This document shows, piece after piece, positions 53,457 through 64,000 of a DNA stretch of 64,000 nt. The notes below the pieces were generated by a model. It searched no databases and was not told where the DNA came from. It was given only the letters and a program-made list of their open reading frames with translations. Each line of letters begins with the position of its first letter. The stretch's first letter is position 1. The position numbers were made by a program, and so were the translations under genes. Source of the DNA: Rhynchonema sp. JSB1_4 (taxonomy: Eukaryota; Nematoda; Chromadorea; Monhysterida; Xyalidae); contig JASAMV010008532.1 in the NCBI GenBank assembly GCA_030248065.1, forward strand, positions 27,396 to 91,395, written 5' to 3'.

Positions 53457-53983
53457 CGGTGGAGCGCCATGTTTTTTTGTGGAGCGCCATGTTTTTTTGT
53501 GGAGCGCCATGTTTTTTTGTGGAGCGCCATGTTTTTTGTGGAGCGCCATGTTTTTTGCGGAGCGCCATGTTTTTTGTGGAGCGCCATGTTTTTTTGCGGA
53601 GCGCCAAGTTCAATCAGACTGTTTTTGTGGAGCGCCATGTTTTTGCGGAGCGCCATGTTTTTTTGTGGAGCGCCATGTTTTTTTGTGGAGCGCCATGTTT
53701 TTTGTGGAGCGCCATGTTTCTTGTGGAGCGCCATGTTCTTTTGTGGAGCGCCATGTTTTTTTGTGGAGCGCCATGTTTTTTTGTGGAGCGCCATGTTCAA
53801 TCAGACTGTTTTTGTGGAGCGCCATGTTTTTTTGTGGAGCGCCATGTTTGTTTGCGGAGCGCCATGTTTTTTGTGGAGCGCCATGTTCAATCAGACTGAT
53901 TTTGTGGAGCGCCATGTTTTTTTGTGGAGCGCCATGTTTTTTTGTGGAGCGCCATGTTTTTTGTGGAGCGCCATGTTTTCCGC
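53457..53983 (+). repeat. 20-bp minisatellite, left arm (GGAGCGCCATGTTTTTTTGT)
   Basis: About 25 units of GGAGCGCCATGTTTTTTTGT vary mainly in the T-run length and TGTGG/TGCGG. A higher-order pattern inserts AGTTCAATCAGACTG after several units. Because 20 is not a multiple of three, three units make one 20-residue period, producing long but meaningless frames on both strands. Confidence 0.9.
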
Positions 53984-54150
53984 GCCAAGTTGACAGGGGA
54001 GCGCCAAGTTTAGAGAGGCGCGTCAAGTTTGAGAGTAGCGCCGAGAGGAGCTCCAAGTTTAAGGAGGAGCTTCAAGTTCGTTCCCTGGTGTGGAGCGCGA
54101 AGTTTTATTACCTACACAGATGACATGTGCTTGCCAAAACATGCGTGGAG

Positions 54151-55535
54151 CCCCAAATTTAACCAAAAGTTGCTGTCGGCAACACGAGAGGCGCCTGACG
54201 TGCGCTCGACCACACCGGTGGAGCGCCAAGTTCGCAATTTCGTAACTCGCTTAAAAAGGCTCCTTTTGGCATTTTGAAATCAGTTCTGGAACCGACTGGT
54301 TCATACGTGCTTTGTATTTTCCAACTCAATGGTATCGCGATGTCATTCCATCGCCAATACGGGAACCCAAAAAGTGACCCTGTCGACCGGTGGACACCGA
54401 CGACCAGGTCACCTTTGGAGGTCCACCCCTTATATATACGCAAATGGCGAAACATTTTTTACTGTCACTATGTTTGAGGGATGAATAAAACATTTCGACT
54501 GAACGATTGTATGTGAGAATACGGGCTGAATTTGGCCATAACAGTCGACAGCAGGCATGGGGGAGGAGCGCGACGTGCACAAAAACTGTCGGTGGAGCCT
54601 CATGTGCACAACGTAACGCAGTTTGGCCAGAAGCATGGGCTTTGGCGCATTAGCCTAGCATTGTGTCAACGTTAGTTTGTCCAGAGGAGCCCAAAGTTTG
54701 ACCAAAAGTAGCTCCCGGTAACACGAGAGGCGCCTGACGTGCGCTCGACCACACCGGTGGAGCGCCAAGTTCGCAATTTCGTAACTCGCTTAAAAAGGCT
54801 CCTTTTGGCATTTTGAAATCAGTTCTGGAACCGACTGGTTCATACGTGCTTTGTATTTTCCAACTCAATGGTATCGCGATGTCATTCCATCGCCAATACG
54901 GGAACCCAAAAAGTGACCCTGTCGACCGGTGGACACCGACGACCAGGTCACCTTTGGAGGTCCACCCCTTATATATACGCAAATGGCGAAACATTTTTGA
55001 CTGTCACTATGCTTGAGGGATGAATAAAACATTGCGACTGAACGATTGTATGTGAGAATACGGGCTGAATTTGGCCATAACAGTCAACAGCAGGCACGGG
55101 GGAGGAGCGCGACGTGCACAAAAACTGTCGGTGGAGCCTCATGTGCACAACGTAACGCAGTTTGGTCAGAAGCATGGGCTTTGGCGCATTAGCCTAGTAT
55201 TGTGTCAACGTTAGTTTGTCCAGAGGAGCCCAAAGTTTGACCAAAAGTAGCTCCCGGTAACACGAGAGGCGCCTGACGTGCGCTCGACCACACCGGTGGA
55301 GCGCCAAGTTCGCAATTTCGTAACTCGCTTAAAAAGGCTCCTTTTGGCATTTTGAAATCAGTTCTGGAACCGACTGGTTCATACGTGCTTTGTATTTTCC
55401 AACTCAATGGTATCGCGATGTCATTCTATCGCCAATACGGGAACCCAAAAAGTGACCCTGTCGACCGGTGGACACCGACGACCGGGTCACCTTTGGAGGT
55501 CCACCCGTTGTATATACGCAACTGGCGAAACTCTG
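54151..55535 (+). repeat. 539-bp tandem repeat, left arm (about 2.6 units)
   Basis: CGCCTGACGTGCGCTCGACC recurs at about 54,191, 54,730 and 55,269, exactly 539 bp apart. Each unit contains GGAGCGCCAAGTTCGCAATT, CCAACTCAATGGTATCGCG, a TATA-like CTTATATATACGC and GAATAAAACATT. Units are over 95% alike by eye. The last unit ends where the GALK2-intron repeat begins (CTGCTAGATT). Confidence 0.88.
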
Positions 55536-57470
55536 CTAGATTATTTTCAGATGAAAATGTTTTGTGAGAATCACAAATAGCACAGTGGTTAAGAGTGACT
55601 GAACGTGAAAATCAGGATAGATTTGATGAATTCTTATATGGTCATTGTGCGACGAATACACGTGAATAAAGCTTGTAATACGGTTGGGTGTTTCATTACA
55701 GCAGTACCGCGATGCTGTTTCTGATTCTCCGATTGAGAGGATACTGGCTGTGTGATAATGTTTCGGTCGTTCGACCGCAAGGTTTACTATAGCTGCCGCG
55801 ATTGAAAGTAATTAGACTTATTGCAACCTGGCGAAATTAGTCAAATCACAATCGTCACCCATGCATCGAACCACACACGAACCTGCTATGCAGTAGTTGT
55901 TCAACTTAAGTAGCTAGATCGAATTATTCAGTTTACTTATTGAAGCAAGCTGACTTTTGTATGTAGTGACGTCTAATTTCAGTTCGATTACGCATCAGTC
56001 CTCAATTGTGGTCTCATGCCCTGGGCAACCTAACGGTTACGTTTTACAATTGTAACCAATTACTGTTGTGAGCACTGGTGATAGCACTGACGTTGCCACA
56101 TTATCCAGGGAAATGCGTATAGTCCGTCCATCAGCTCATGTCACTTTGTGATGCTGCTGGCCGACCTGTTCCCTTCCTCCACGTTCTGATGAAAGAGAAA
56201 TTGAGTTTCCGAAAAAAATTATTTTTGCTCCTAAATTGCTGTTTTTGTGAAATCGACGTGTTTTATCGATTTTAATTTATAATTTAATTTTTAATTTGAT
56301 CGAATTCAATAATTTTCGACGCATTCTATTATTTTTTCAGTTTTTTTTGCAAAATCGCTCACACTCAATTTCTCTTTCATTAGAACGTGGAGGAAGGGAA
56401 CAAACCAGCCAGCAGCAACACAAAGTGCCATGAGCTGGTGGATGGACTATACTGTACATTGCAGCTCCTGGCCGTGGTTGAACATAATGCTTTACTTCAA
56501 GTCCACTAGTCCAGTTAGATCACACTGTGAAAGGGTGACATCGTTAAATCACATCGTTAAAATGTGTCCTGTTATGGTTTCAGCAATCCGAAATGCGCGC
56601 GATCGGAAATCCCACTAGGATTATGTCGATCGGTTCGAAATCGACTTCAAAGAGAAGGTCTTTTTTGTTTTTGAACAGAGAAACATTTTCTATTGCACGT
56701 ATGCTTCTGTGTGGCGTGTCTACCAGCTGGCTAAATGCGTCCTACTTGCAGCACGATTTCATGGTCACAGGAGGAAGTGCCCCTGACTTTCAACAGACAG
56801 CAACCGTAACGAAATCACGAAATCGTTTTTTTTCTGATTCAATCTCTTCGATCTCAGCCGATTTTAAACCGATCGACATAATCCTTGCGGCGTTAGGGTG
56901 TGGGAGGGCTGTCCCATCGTTGCAGTTGTGTGTGATGGTCAACGGAATATTGTCAACCCATTGCTGGCTGGCAGTTCCCCCGGCTCACGGCAGCAGACGG
57001 ATGCTAAAGAGCCATGCTGGTCGACATCAAACTTGGTAATCGGATTGATTGTGATCGTATCTGACCACGTAGTCACATCACGTGATGTGATCTGATTCTG
57101 ATCTGACTTGTCCACCAAAGAGGCAGTCATCTGACTTGCGTTAGATCGGTGCAGCGTAAAATTGTTTTTGTATAATACAGTCCATTACCCACCTATTCAT
57201 GCGTGCTTTTATGTTTGTGTGCTGTGCGCGTGCTATGCACATTGTGCAACCAGTTATACAAAAGAAATTTTAGGCCGCGCTTGCATCAGTTGTTTGTGGA
57301 CAAGTCCGATTCGTTTCGATCACATCACGGGATTTGACTACCTGGTCAGATACAACAACAACAATGCGACAAGGAGTCCTATCCGATCACATTGATGTGA
57401 CGTGAATACACAGTGTGATCCGATCCGATCACCAAGTTTGATATCGACCATAGTTTATTCATGTGATGAG
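55536..57470. other. Loop region of the 7.5 kb inverted repeat
   Basis: It contains a copy of the 11,697-11,845 repeat, a GTATAGTCC foldback (56,117-56,452) and otherwise unremarkable sequence. A 148-codon plus frame (56,593-57,039) has no recognised domain. GTGATCGTATCTGACCACG-like words around 57,050-57,120 form small inverted repeats. Confidence 0.5.
56117..56452. repeat. GTATAGTCC foldback element in the palindrome loop
   Basis: The left arm GTATAGTCCGTCCATCAGCT, then CTTCCTCCACGTTCTGATGA and AAGAGAAATTGAG, is mirrored at 56,365-56,452, ending GAGCTGGTGGATGGACTATAC. The arms are about 90 bp around an AT-rich loop. A half-copy lies at 52,850-52,930. Confidence 0.7.
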
Positions 57471-58612
57471 CAGCTTTGTAGAACGCTGTAATATTTTCTT
57501 GCACTTGGCGCTCCACTGCTGTGTCTGCCATGTAACCGGCAGCAATTTTTGGTCAAACTTTGGGCTCCATTGAACAAAGTCACGTTGGCGCAATACTTGT
57601 GCACATGAGGCTCCACCGACAGTTTTTGTGCACGTCGCGCTCCTCCCCCATGCCTGCTGTTGACTGTTATGGCCAAATTCAGCCCGTATTCTCACATACA
57701 ATCGTTCAGTCGAAATGTTTTATTCATCCCTCAAACATAGTGACAGTAAAAAATGTTTCGCCAGATGCGTATATATAGGGGGTGGTCATCCAAAGGTGAC
57801 CCGGTCATTGGTGTCCACCGGTCGATCGGGTCACTTTTTGGGTTCCCGTATTGGCGATGGAATGACATCGCGATACCATTGAGTTGGAAAATACAAAGCA
57901 CGTATAAACCAGGCGGTTCCAGAACTGATTTCAAAATGCCAAAAGGAGCCTTTTTAAGCGAGTTAAGAAATTGCGAACTTGGCGCTCCACCGGTGTGGTC
58001 GAGGGCACGTCAGGCGCCTCTCGTGTTACCGGGAGCTACTTTTGGTCAAACTTTGGGCTCCTCTGGACAAACTAACGTTGACACAATACTAGGCTAATGC
58101 GCCAAAGCCCATGCTTCTGACCAAACTGCGTTACGTTGTGCACATGAGGCTCCACCGACAGTTTTTGTGCACGTCGCGCTCCTCCCCCGTGCCTGCTGTT
58201 GACTGTTATGGCCAAATTCAGCCCGTATTCTCACATACAATCGTTCAGTCGCAATGTTTTATTCATCCCTCAAGCATAGTGACAGTCAAAAATGTTTCGC
58301 CATTTGCGTATATATAAGGGGTGGACCTCCAAAGGTGACCTGGTCGTCGGTGTCCACCGGTCGACAGGGTCACTTTTTGGGTTCCCGTATTGGCGATGGA
58401 ATGACATCGCGATACCATTGAGTTGGAAAATACAAAGCACGTATGAACCAGGCGGTTCCAGAACTGATTTCAAAATGCCAAAAGGAGCCTTTTTAAGCGA
58501 GTTACGAAATTGCGAACTTGGCGCTCCACCGGTGTGGTCGAGCGCACGTCAGGCGCCTCTCGTGTTGCCGACAGCAACTTTTGGTTAAATTTGGGGCTCC
58601 ACGCATGTTTTG
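57471..58612 (-). repeat. 539-bp tandem repeat, right arm (inverted)
   Basis: GGTCGAGCGCACGTCAGGCG (or GAGGGC in the first) occurs at about 58,000 and 58,539, again 539 bp apart, inverted relative to the left arm. The first unit is partial and more diverged (57,500-57,600). Confidence 0.85.
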
Positions 58613-58741
58613 GCAAGCACATGTCATCTGTGTAGGTAATAAAACTTCGCGCTCCACACCAGGGAACGAACTTGAAGCTCCTCCTTAAACTTGGAGCTCC
58701 TCTCGGCGCTACTCTCAAACTTGACGCGCCTCTCTAAACTT

Positions 58742-59175
58742 GGCGCTCCCCTGTCAACTTGGCGCGGAAAACATGGCGCTCCACAAAAAAACATGGCGCT
58801 CCGCAAAAAAACATGGCGCTCCACAAAAAAACATGGCGCTCCACAAAATCAGTCTGATTGAACATGGCGCTCCACAAAAAACATGGCGCTCCGCAAACAA
58901 ACATGGCGCTCCGCAAAAAAACATGGCGCTCCACAAAAACAGTCTGATTGAACATGGCGCTCCACAAAAAACATGGCGCTCCGCAAAAACATGGCGCTCC
59001 ACAAAAACAGTCTGATTGAACTTGGCGCTCCGCAAAAAACATGGCGCTCCACAAAAAACATGGCGCTCCGCAAAAAACATGGCGCTCCACAAAAAACATG
59101 GCGCTCCACAAAAAAACATGGCGCTCCACAAAAAAACATGGCGCTCCACAAAAAAACATGGCGCTCCACCAAAAT
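58742..59175 (-). repeat. 20-bp minisatellite, right arm (inverted)
   Basis: About 20 units of ACAAAAAAACATGGCGCTCC with AGTCTGATTGAACTTGG spacers mirror 53,457-53,983 but with fewer units and a different order of variants. Confidence 0.9.
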
Positions 59176-60141
59176 GGGGGTTGCACATCGCGCTCCACCG
59201 ACCGCACCGCTCTTAAGTACTGACCGCACCGCTATCTGGCCATGTATGCTTGAGACTGGTGTTCATTACTTCACAACCTTCAAACACGTTGTCTCGTCTT
59301 CAGCGGACATTTGTGCAGCAAGCGGCGACTTAGGGATTCTTTTGGTACGTCAGCTGTGCAGTACGTTTGAGGCCAGGGTGGAGTGACCGAATCGTTTCCA
59401 TCCGAAGATCGGTTAAACACACGTTGCGAGCGCGGATTTAGGGCTGCAGGTTGTGATTGTAATTTGCAGTGAACTTTCACTGGTGGTGCTTGGTTGTCGG
59501 TGTTGGATGGTTGTACTGAAGATGATTTATAGATGGCCATTCAGCAGTTACCATATGTCGCTGTTCGAATAGCTCAACGGATTTATCCTCCCCACACTAC
59601 GACAAAGGGAGCGGTTTGCATGTTTTGGGGTTTGGAATGCTGGGCCATTTAATCAACAACAATTCAAGGCCGGATAGCACAGTCGGAAGTCCAAAAGATC
59701 GTAGATTTAAGGGGCATGCCATGTCGAAAACAAACGAACAGGAACAAGAATATGTACGTCGTTACATTCTCACTTGGTTGAAACAACACATATGGCAACC
59801 ATATAGTAACTGAATAGGATTGGGGATTAGGAATGGTAGCGCTGGTAGGGAAACTGTACTTCATAATTGAGACAGTTGTGATTTACTAAACTTCACATGG
59901 TCTATTTTTAGCATGTTCATCGATGTGCTATTGATATTTACAGACTAGAACCGTGTTTTTGTTTGTGTGGAGTGTCGTGAGCAGACCATGCTGCTCACGA
60001 GAGTTTTAAAACACCCTGTAATGCAGCAGGTGTTTCAGTCTGAACGAATAGACTTGGTTTCTATATGGCTAGTCATCTATAACTTCGTTCCGGCTGGCGA
60101 GGCGGCCCTCCTGGATATACGCTTGATAACAAATGCGTTAA

Positions 60142-60277
60142 GGCCTAACTATACTTCGTTCTCTCAGAGAACAAAGAACAAATTCTCGCGCGCTGATTGG
60201 TCCACGTATGTTCAACAGTTAATCAGCGCGCGAGAATTTGTTCTTTGTTCTCTGAGAGAACGAAGTATAGTTAGGCC
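60142..60277. mobile_element. 136-bp near-perfect palindrome flanked by TTAA (piggyBac-type MITE candidate)
   Basis: GGCCTAACTATACTTCGTTC through GAACAAATTCTCGCGCGCTG is repeated inverted with about 62-bp arms and a loop of about 15-20 bases. TTAA lies on both sides (60,138-60,141 and 60,278-60,281). The opposite palindrome arm near 53,060 lacks the insert (AATGCGTCACACCCGC reversed). Confidence 0.75.
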
Positions 60278-60502
60278 TTAACAGACGCGCAACTGCTTTA
60301 TGACACAATAGAACATTTGTTTTCGACATAACTGCATTATCTCACAATAGTGTGCTGCTAGATTTTCCCAGATTACTCAGAAACGAAGTCTGGGGTGTGG
60401 TATACTGTATGTAGTACCTCCTTATATAGGCGTTTCATTGTGGTGTGGCGGATTAGTTGTCTCTGTGGGTGCAGGTTACGATAACCGACTGGGCCCGTCG
60501 AG

Positions 60503-61765
60503 ATGATGGTGAGTAAATTTTTGCCGATGAGCCGATGTTGATTGGCCTTTATTGGAATTTTATCATACAAATGGGTTATCAATATTTATGTTTAGAACTC
60601 TTCAAGTTTTCCAAATGACACTGGGCCTGGCCAGGAGCAATCAGACAGTTTTTCAAACAAAGATAAGATTCGCATCGTTACGTTTGGATGTTACCTCATC
60701 CAAGGTAAGTTGAACCATTTGACAGATGTCAGTATTTCGGTAGCATATCGTGACATTCGCATTTTCAGGAATTTATCTGATGGCCGCAAACGTCCTAACG
60801 GTCTCAGCTATCTTGTGCTATAAGAAAATGCGCCAGAAGAAAGAATACGTCACTATTTGCGCATTGGCTATCTCTGACGGTATTCAAGGTGGGCAGTGGT
60901 CCATTAACTTTGAAATCTTTTTCGCTATAAATCAAATCGATCACTTTTAGGCGTGGCGTTCTTCTCAGCAGCGATATACCGTTTACCGAAGATTTTTGCC
61001 GGAACCCATTTGATCAAAGTGACCAGCCGGTATTGTTTGTGGCGTTCGCCAGCACCCATATTTTTCTTAGCATTCCCAAGCTCCGGTTACATGCTGTTGT
61101 TGGTCAGTGTTGATCGTTTCATTGCTGTCGCTTGGCCGTTCTTTTACTACTCGCTGGCTACGAAGTTTGCGTGGCGCTTGGCCAGTTTGTTTTATGCGGC
61201 ATGTATCGCCAGTTTTGTCTACTTGTTCGTCTGCGGGCTGACAGCGTCAGACCTGGTCCTATGGCCGGCCATGTGTCTCGGGCGCGCCGCGATTAACAAT
61301 GCCACAGGTCTCCAGTACTTTTACTGGTCGCGCATTTTGCCAGCTACGATTAGCGTAGTGCTGTACGCTGTGATCCCGATATTGCACGCGCGTCACGTGC
61401 GCAAGGTGCAAGCAAGTGCCCAGACGGCAGTGGGCACTCAGGGCGCGGCCATGCAGGAGCAGCACATGCGCAGACAACGTCGCATTACCGTAACCCTCGG
61501 GTTGTCGGCATGCGCCACGTTTGTGTTCTTGATTGTGCCATCAATGGTGACGTCGTGGTCAGGAGCATATCTGCCCAGATCCGTGCACAACATAATTGGA
61601 CCAGTGTCAGCGACTGTCACCAATTTCAATCCGATGTTCAACATTGTGTTGTACGTTGCTCGTCATGCAGACATGCGCAGGGCTATGTGGGCCGTGTTGA
61701 CTTGCAAAAAACAGATACCAGAAAAACACGTTTCAAGTGCAGCAAGGGCCTCTGCTAAGAAGTAA
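60503..61765 (+). CDS. Rhodopsin-like GPCR (Srsx-like orphan receptor)
   Basis: Exons 60503-60508, 60596-60704, 60769-60888 and 60951-61765 join to a complete 349-aa seven-helix receptor. Two Asn glycosylation sites (NSS, NDT) precede TM1. TM1 is YLIQGIYLMAANVLTVSAIL with the conserved Asn; TM2 has LAISDGIQG (Asp 2.50). A Cys before TM3 (RYCLW) could form the usual disulfide. TM3 ends VSVDRFIAVAWP (DRF in place of DRY). TM5 is ATISVVLYAVIPIL. TM6 is RRITVTLGLSACATFVFLIV with PS and no CWxP. TM7 is NFNPMFNIVLY, an NPxxY variant, followed by an amphipathic helix 8. The first coding exon holds only two codons (ATG ATG). The ligand is unknown. Among families I know it is closest in style to nematode Srsx and flatworm orphan rhodopsin-type receptors. 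Confidence 0.9.
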
Positions 61766-61971
61766 GATGCAGCATATTGCTTTTGCAAACCAATGGCCGT
61801 TTGCCGGCTCACAATATTTTGTTGGAAATCTTTTCCCTTTAGCTCTTTTTTTGTGCTTTCGGTTTGTTTGGTCTCATCGGTACGTTAGTGTACTTTATTT
61901 TTTTAAGCTCAGATTGGAAGCTTTTATAAGCTTATGTATACTTTTATAGATTGGAGGAAGTCTGTCTCGTT

Positions 61972-62045
61972 CTCGTAGCTCAGTGTTCAGAGCAACTGCT
62001 CGTCCAGTACTGGTGGCTGGGAGATCGGAGGTTCGACTCCGTCTT
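61972..62045 (+). repeat. tRNA-like SINE head, second copy
   Basis: CTCGTAGCTCAGTGTTCAGA and GAGGTTCGACTCCGTC are the A- and B-box equivalents. GTCCAGTACTGGTGG is shared with the copy at 52,628-52,700. Stems do not pair as in a working tRNA. Confidence 0.5.
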
Positions 62046-63442
62046 TTGATCATACATACATATGTACCCGTGGGGTGGTGGCTCAAGGATCACACCCACG
62101 CACGTTGAAAGTTGTGCGTAATATCCAAAACTACAGCTGTTGTACATTTTTTCCCAAATTGCTTGGAACATTTTATGAGCGTATGTAGTGACATGTTTCC
62201 GTCGCTGATGGTTTGCGTCAAAATCACTGAATGTGAGTTTCTGATTGGACCGCGTTTCTACATCCAAAAGCAATAAACCGCCGTTATTTTAGCCAACCGG
62301 CTTTGCAGTTTTTGATGAAGGTGTTCGCCTTTGCGAGAGTGGTATCGAATGTTTTTATTTTTGACCTTTATACATATTTCGGGTAACTAGTAGCCAGCGA
62401 TACTGTATCTTTTGAACGATGCTTTATAACGATGAATCCACTGAATGATGCCGCCTTCTGCGGCACAGAAATTGCCCGAAAGAAATGGAAGTGATTTTCC
62501 CAACTTTATTCTTTTTATTGTCAATTTGGCATGTAATGTGGTAGTTTCCTAATCCCGATAAAGATTCCCGATAAACATGTTTCTGTGTGAAGGCAATGTT
62601 CTATACGTTAACTGTAACGTTACACGTGCTTATTTTTAGCTTACATTATTGTGTAGCAATGACAAAAACTTCTTTGGTTTTGTACGGCTTTGGATGAAAA
62701 CAGCGGATAGGACACGATTTCGCCATGACCAGCGTACGGTATTCAATAACACCGGTATCTCTGAGGTCCTTACTCGTACGAAGCTGAAATTAAGTTAGTT
62801 AGTTCGACCCGCCTTTTTTTAATCAAGAGCTTTTTTGTAACATCACTGGAGCCCCGTGCCAGGGATGCATGGGCCCCCTTTCCAGGCGCATGTCATTTAA
62901 TCAGGCCACAAGAGTAATAGCGACATGCTGAGAGCTCTAAAAATTAGGGAAAATCAAGGAAATTCAGGATTTAAAAAGACGAAAAACGACCCAGACGTTT
63001 TTTTAAAAAAACGTCGTTTTTTTGCCCAACCCTGGTCACCCTTCCCAACTCTCAGGTTGCTTGATTGAAAGTTTCGCCCTCACAGAAACAGCACAAAACC
63101 ACGTGGTCTTCCGTAACGACTATGCATGAGTGGGTGCTCATTTTTATCATGTGCAATTTTGAATCAAAGAGTTCCGTTGCAATACGCTGATAATACATAC
63201 ATACAAGGATCGATATCAAACTTGGTGATTGGATGTGATTTACCCTGGGAAGCGTGTGATTCTTGCAGTAAGCAAGGATATTAAGAAAACTTACAGGAAT
63301 CTTCGTCAGCTGAAAAGTTTTCAAAAAGGACCATACAAACTTTTAAAAGCATAATAGGACAACAAGAATCAAAATAACGTCATGCGGTATATTGCTAATG
63401 CTGTCTGAGTACAGGGTCTCCCAAACGTCCCTTGTCACCTTT
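62046..63442. other. Gene-free region downstream of the GPCR
   Basis: No ORF of interest. A small hairpin GACGTTTTTTTAAAAAAACGTC lies at about 62,994. The rest is unique-looking intergenic DNA. Confidence 0.45.
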
Positions 63443-63622
63443 AGGGCGGGCTTAGGTTGAATTCGGAAATCGGAATCCGGAATTATTTCCGGAAAACGCA
63501 TTATTTTTGCATGTAAATTCTTGCGTTTTCTGGAAATGTTTCCGGAACCGAGAAATGTTTTGCATTTTTGCATGCAAATTATTTCCGGGTTCCGGATTCC
63601 GGATTTAACTTAAGTTCGCCCT
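63443..63622. repeat. Element with AGGGCGGGCTTAGG ends and TTCCGGAA-rich core
   Basis: AGGGCGGGCTTAGGTTGAATTC is mirrored by GGATTTAACTTAAGTTCGCCCT. The interior repeats GGAATCCGGAA, ATTTCCGG and TTTTGCATGCAAA. It is a relative of 6099-6471 with a different core palindrome. No target duplication is clear. Confidence 0.6.
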
Positions 63623-64000
63623 TATGTGCACGTCATAACCAACGTTATTGCGGCTGGATTTTGTTGACAAACAGAACAATCGAATCTTTGGGTGGTTCTG
63701 CGCATTAATGGATGCACAAAACGCCTCCGTACACCACTGCGCACTGCATGTGCACTATACAGTATGTGCATGTTCTACGCACATACTGCACATATCCAAT
63801 GTTCCAGAACAATTGAGGGGTTTTTCACCTTTCCAAAACTGTGCTTACTTTTACACAAGTGCTTGTAACAACCATCAATAATTAGGTTTTATGCGCCCGG
63901 GTATCCGAAAAATCGATGTTTCTGGCCTGGGACATTTAAGCCCTGTTTTTTCAATGGAGTTTTCGGAATTCCAGGCTTCACACGATTACACCCGTGACGT
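63623..64000. other. Window end, no gene seen
   Basis: A 77-codon frame (63,648-63,881) has no recognised domain. Two TATGTGCAT/ATGCACATA words form a small inverted repeat near 63,760. Confidence 0.4.

Larger units (their letters stand above)
52918..60412. repeat. 7.5 kb inverted repeat with satellite arms
   Basis: Left-arm landmarks return inverted on the right: ACTCAGAAACGAAGTCTGGG (right) against the 52,945 region, TTATCAAGCATCTATCCAGG with ACGAAGTTATATAGATGACC (53,085-53,145) against 60,070-60,130, and GTGTTCTAAAACTCTCGTGA with GCAGCATGGTCTGCTCACGA (53,192-53,236) against 59,975-60,017. The 20-bp minisatellite and the 539-bp units also return. The loop is 55,540-57,470. The right arm has extra sequence at 59,250-59,940 and the 60,142-60,277 insertion. 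Arms are highly similar but not identical, so assembly mirroring alone does not explain the structure. Confidence 0.8.

Noticed and set aside
53457..53983. CRISPR-like array (regular short repeats)
   Set aside because: Repeats are contiguous with no unique spacers, the genome is eukaryotic and no cas genes occur.
53287..54123. 278-codon open frame through the minisatellite, and similar frames at 58,734-59,207
   Set aside because: They consist of the translated 20-bp tandem repeat, open in all three frames and on both strands. No non-repetitive domain is present.
1..64000. Spliced-leader RNA gene or rRNA gene
   Set aside because: I did not see a known nematode or trematode leader sequence or rRNA-like conserved blocks anywhere in the window.

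Overview
The window is animal nuclear DNA with many introns (GT-AG, plus one apparent GC-AG) and a heavy load of small DNA transposons. Short introns (many 65-90 bp), TTTCAG/TTGCAG-type acceptors, first coding exons that follow an AG almost directly (compatible with spliced-leader trans-splicing), an Srsx-like rhodopsin-type GPCR and degenerate TTAGGC-type hexamer arrays suggest an invertebrate. I lean weakly to a nematode, with a flatworm as the alternative; the sequence does not settle it.

Layout. 0-2.3 kb: repeats. 2.35-2.64 kb: one unidentified exon or small gene. 2.7-6.1 kb: a 3.3 kb inverted repeat with nested elements. 7.2-8.9 kb (+): HINT3-like histidine-triad protein. 10.2-13.6 kb (+): GALK2-like GHMP kinase. 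15.0-20.5 kb (-): SCAMP, with two homologous exons that look mutually exclusive. 22-27 kb: dense transposon cluster, including four hAT-like elements nested in each other with exact 8-bp duplications. 28.1-29.5 kb (-): a nine-exon glycine-rich gene built from small phase-1 exons encoding repeated peptide modules. 30-33.5 kb: more nested elements and the 3' end of a CR1/Jockey-like retrotransposon. 33.6-37.6 kb (+): tamalin/CYTIP-like PDZ scaffold. 38.4-41.5 kb (-): SUPT20H (SAGA subunit), 5' end not found. 42.1-46.9 kb (+): ten-exon unidentified 581-aa gene. 47-51 kb: skewed low-complexity tracts and isolated exons. 52.9-60.4 kb: a 7.5 kb inverted repeat holding a 20-bp minisatellite and a 539-bp tandem repeat on both arms. 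60.5-61.8 kb (+): complete 349-aa GPCR. The rest is gene-free.

The genes are unrelated housekeeping, signalling or trafficking genes, not an operon or pathway. HINT3 and GALK2 are tandem; GALK2/SCAMP and tamalin/SUPT20H are convergent; SUPT20H and the 581-aa gene are head to head. Exon models were built by hand by matching splice consensus and reading phase; joins marked uncertain need transcript data.
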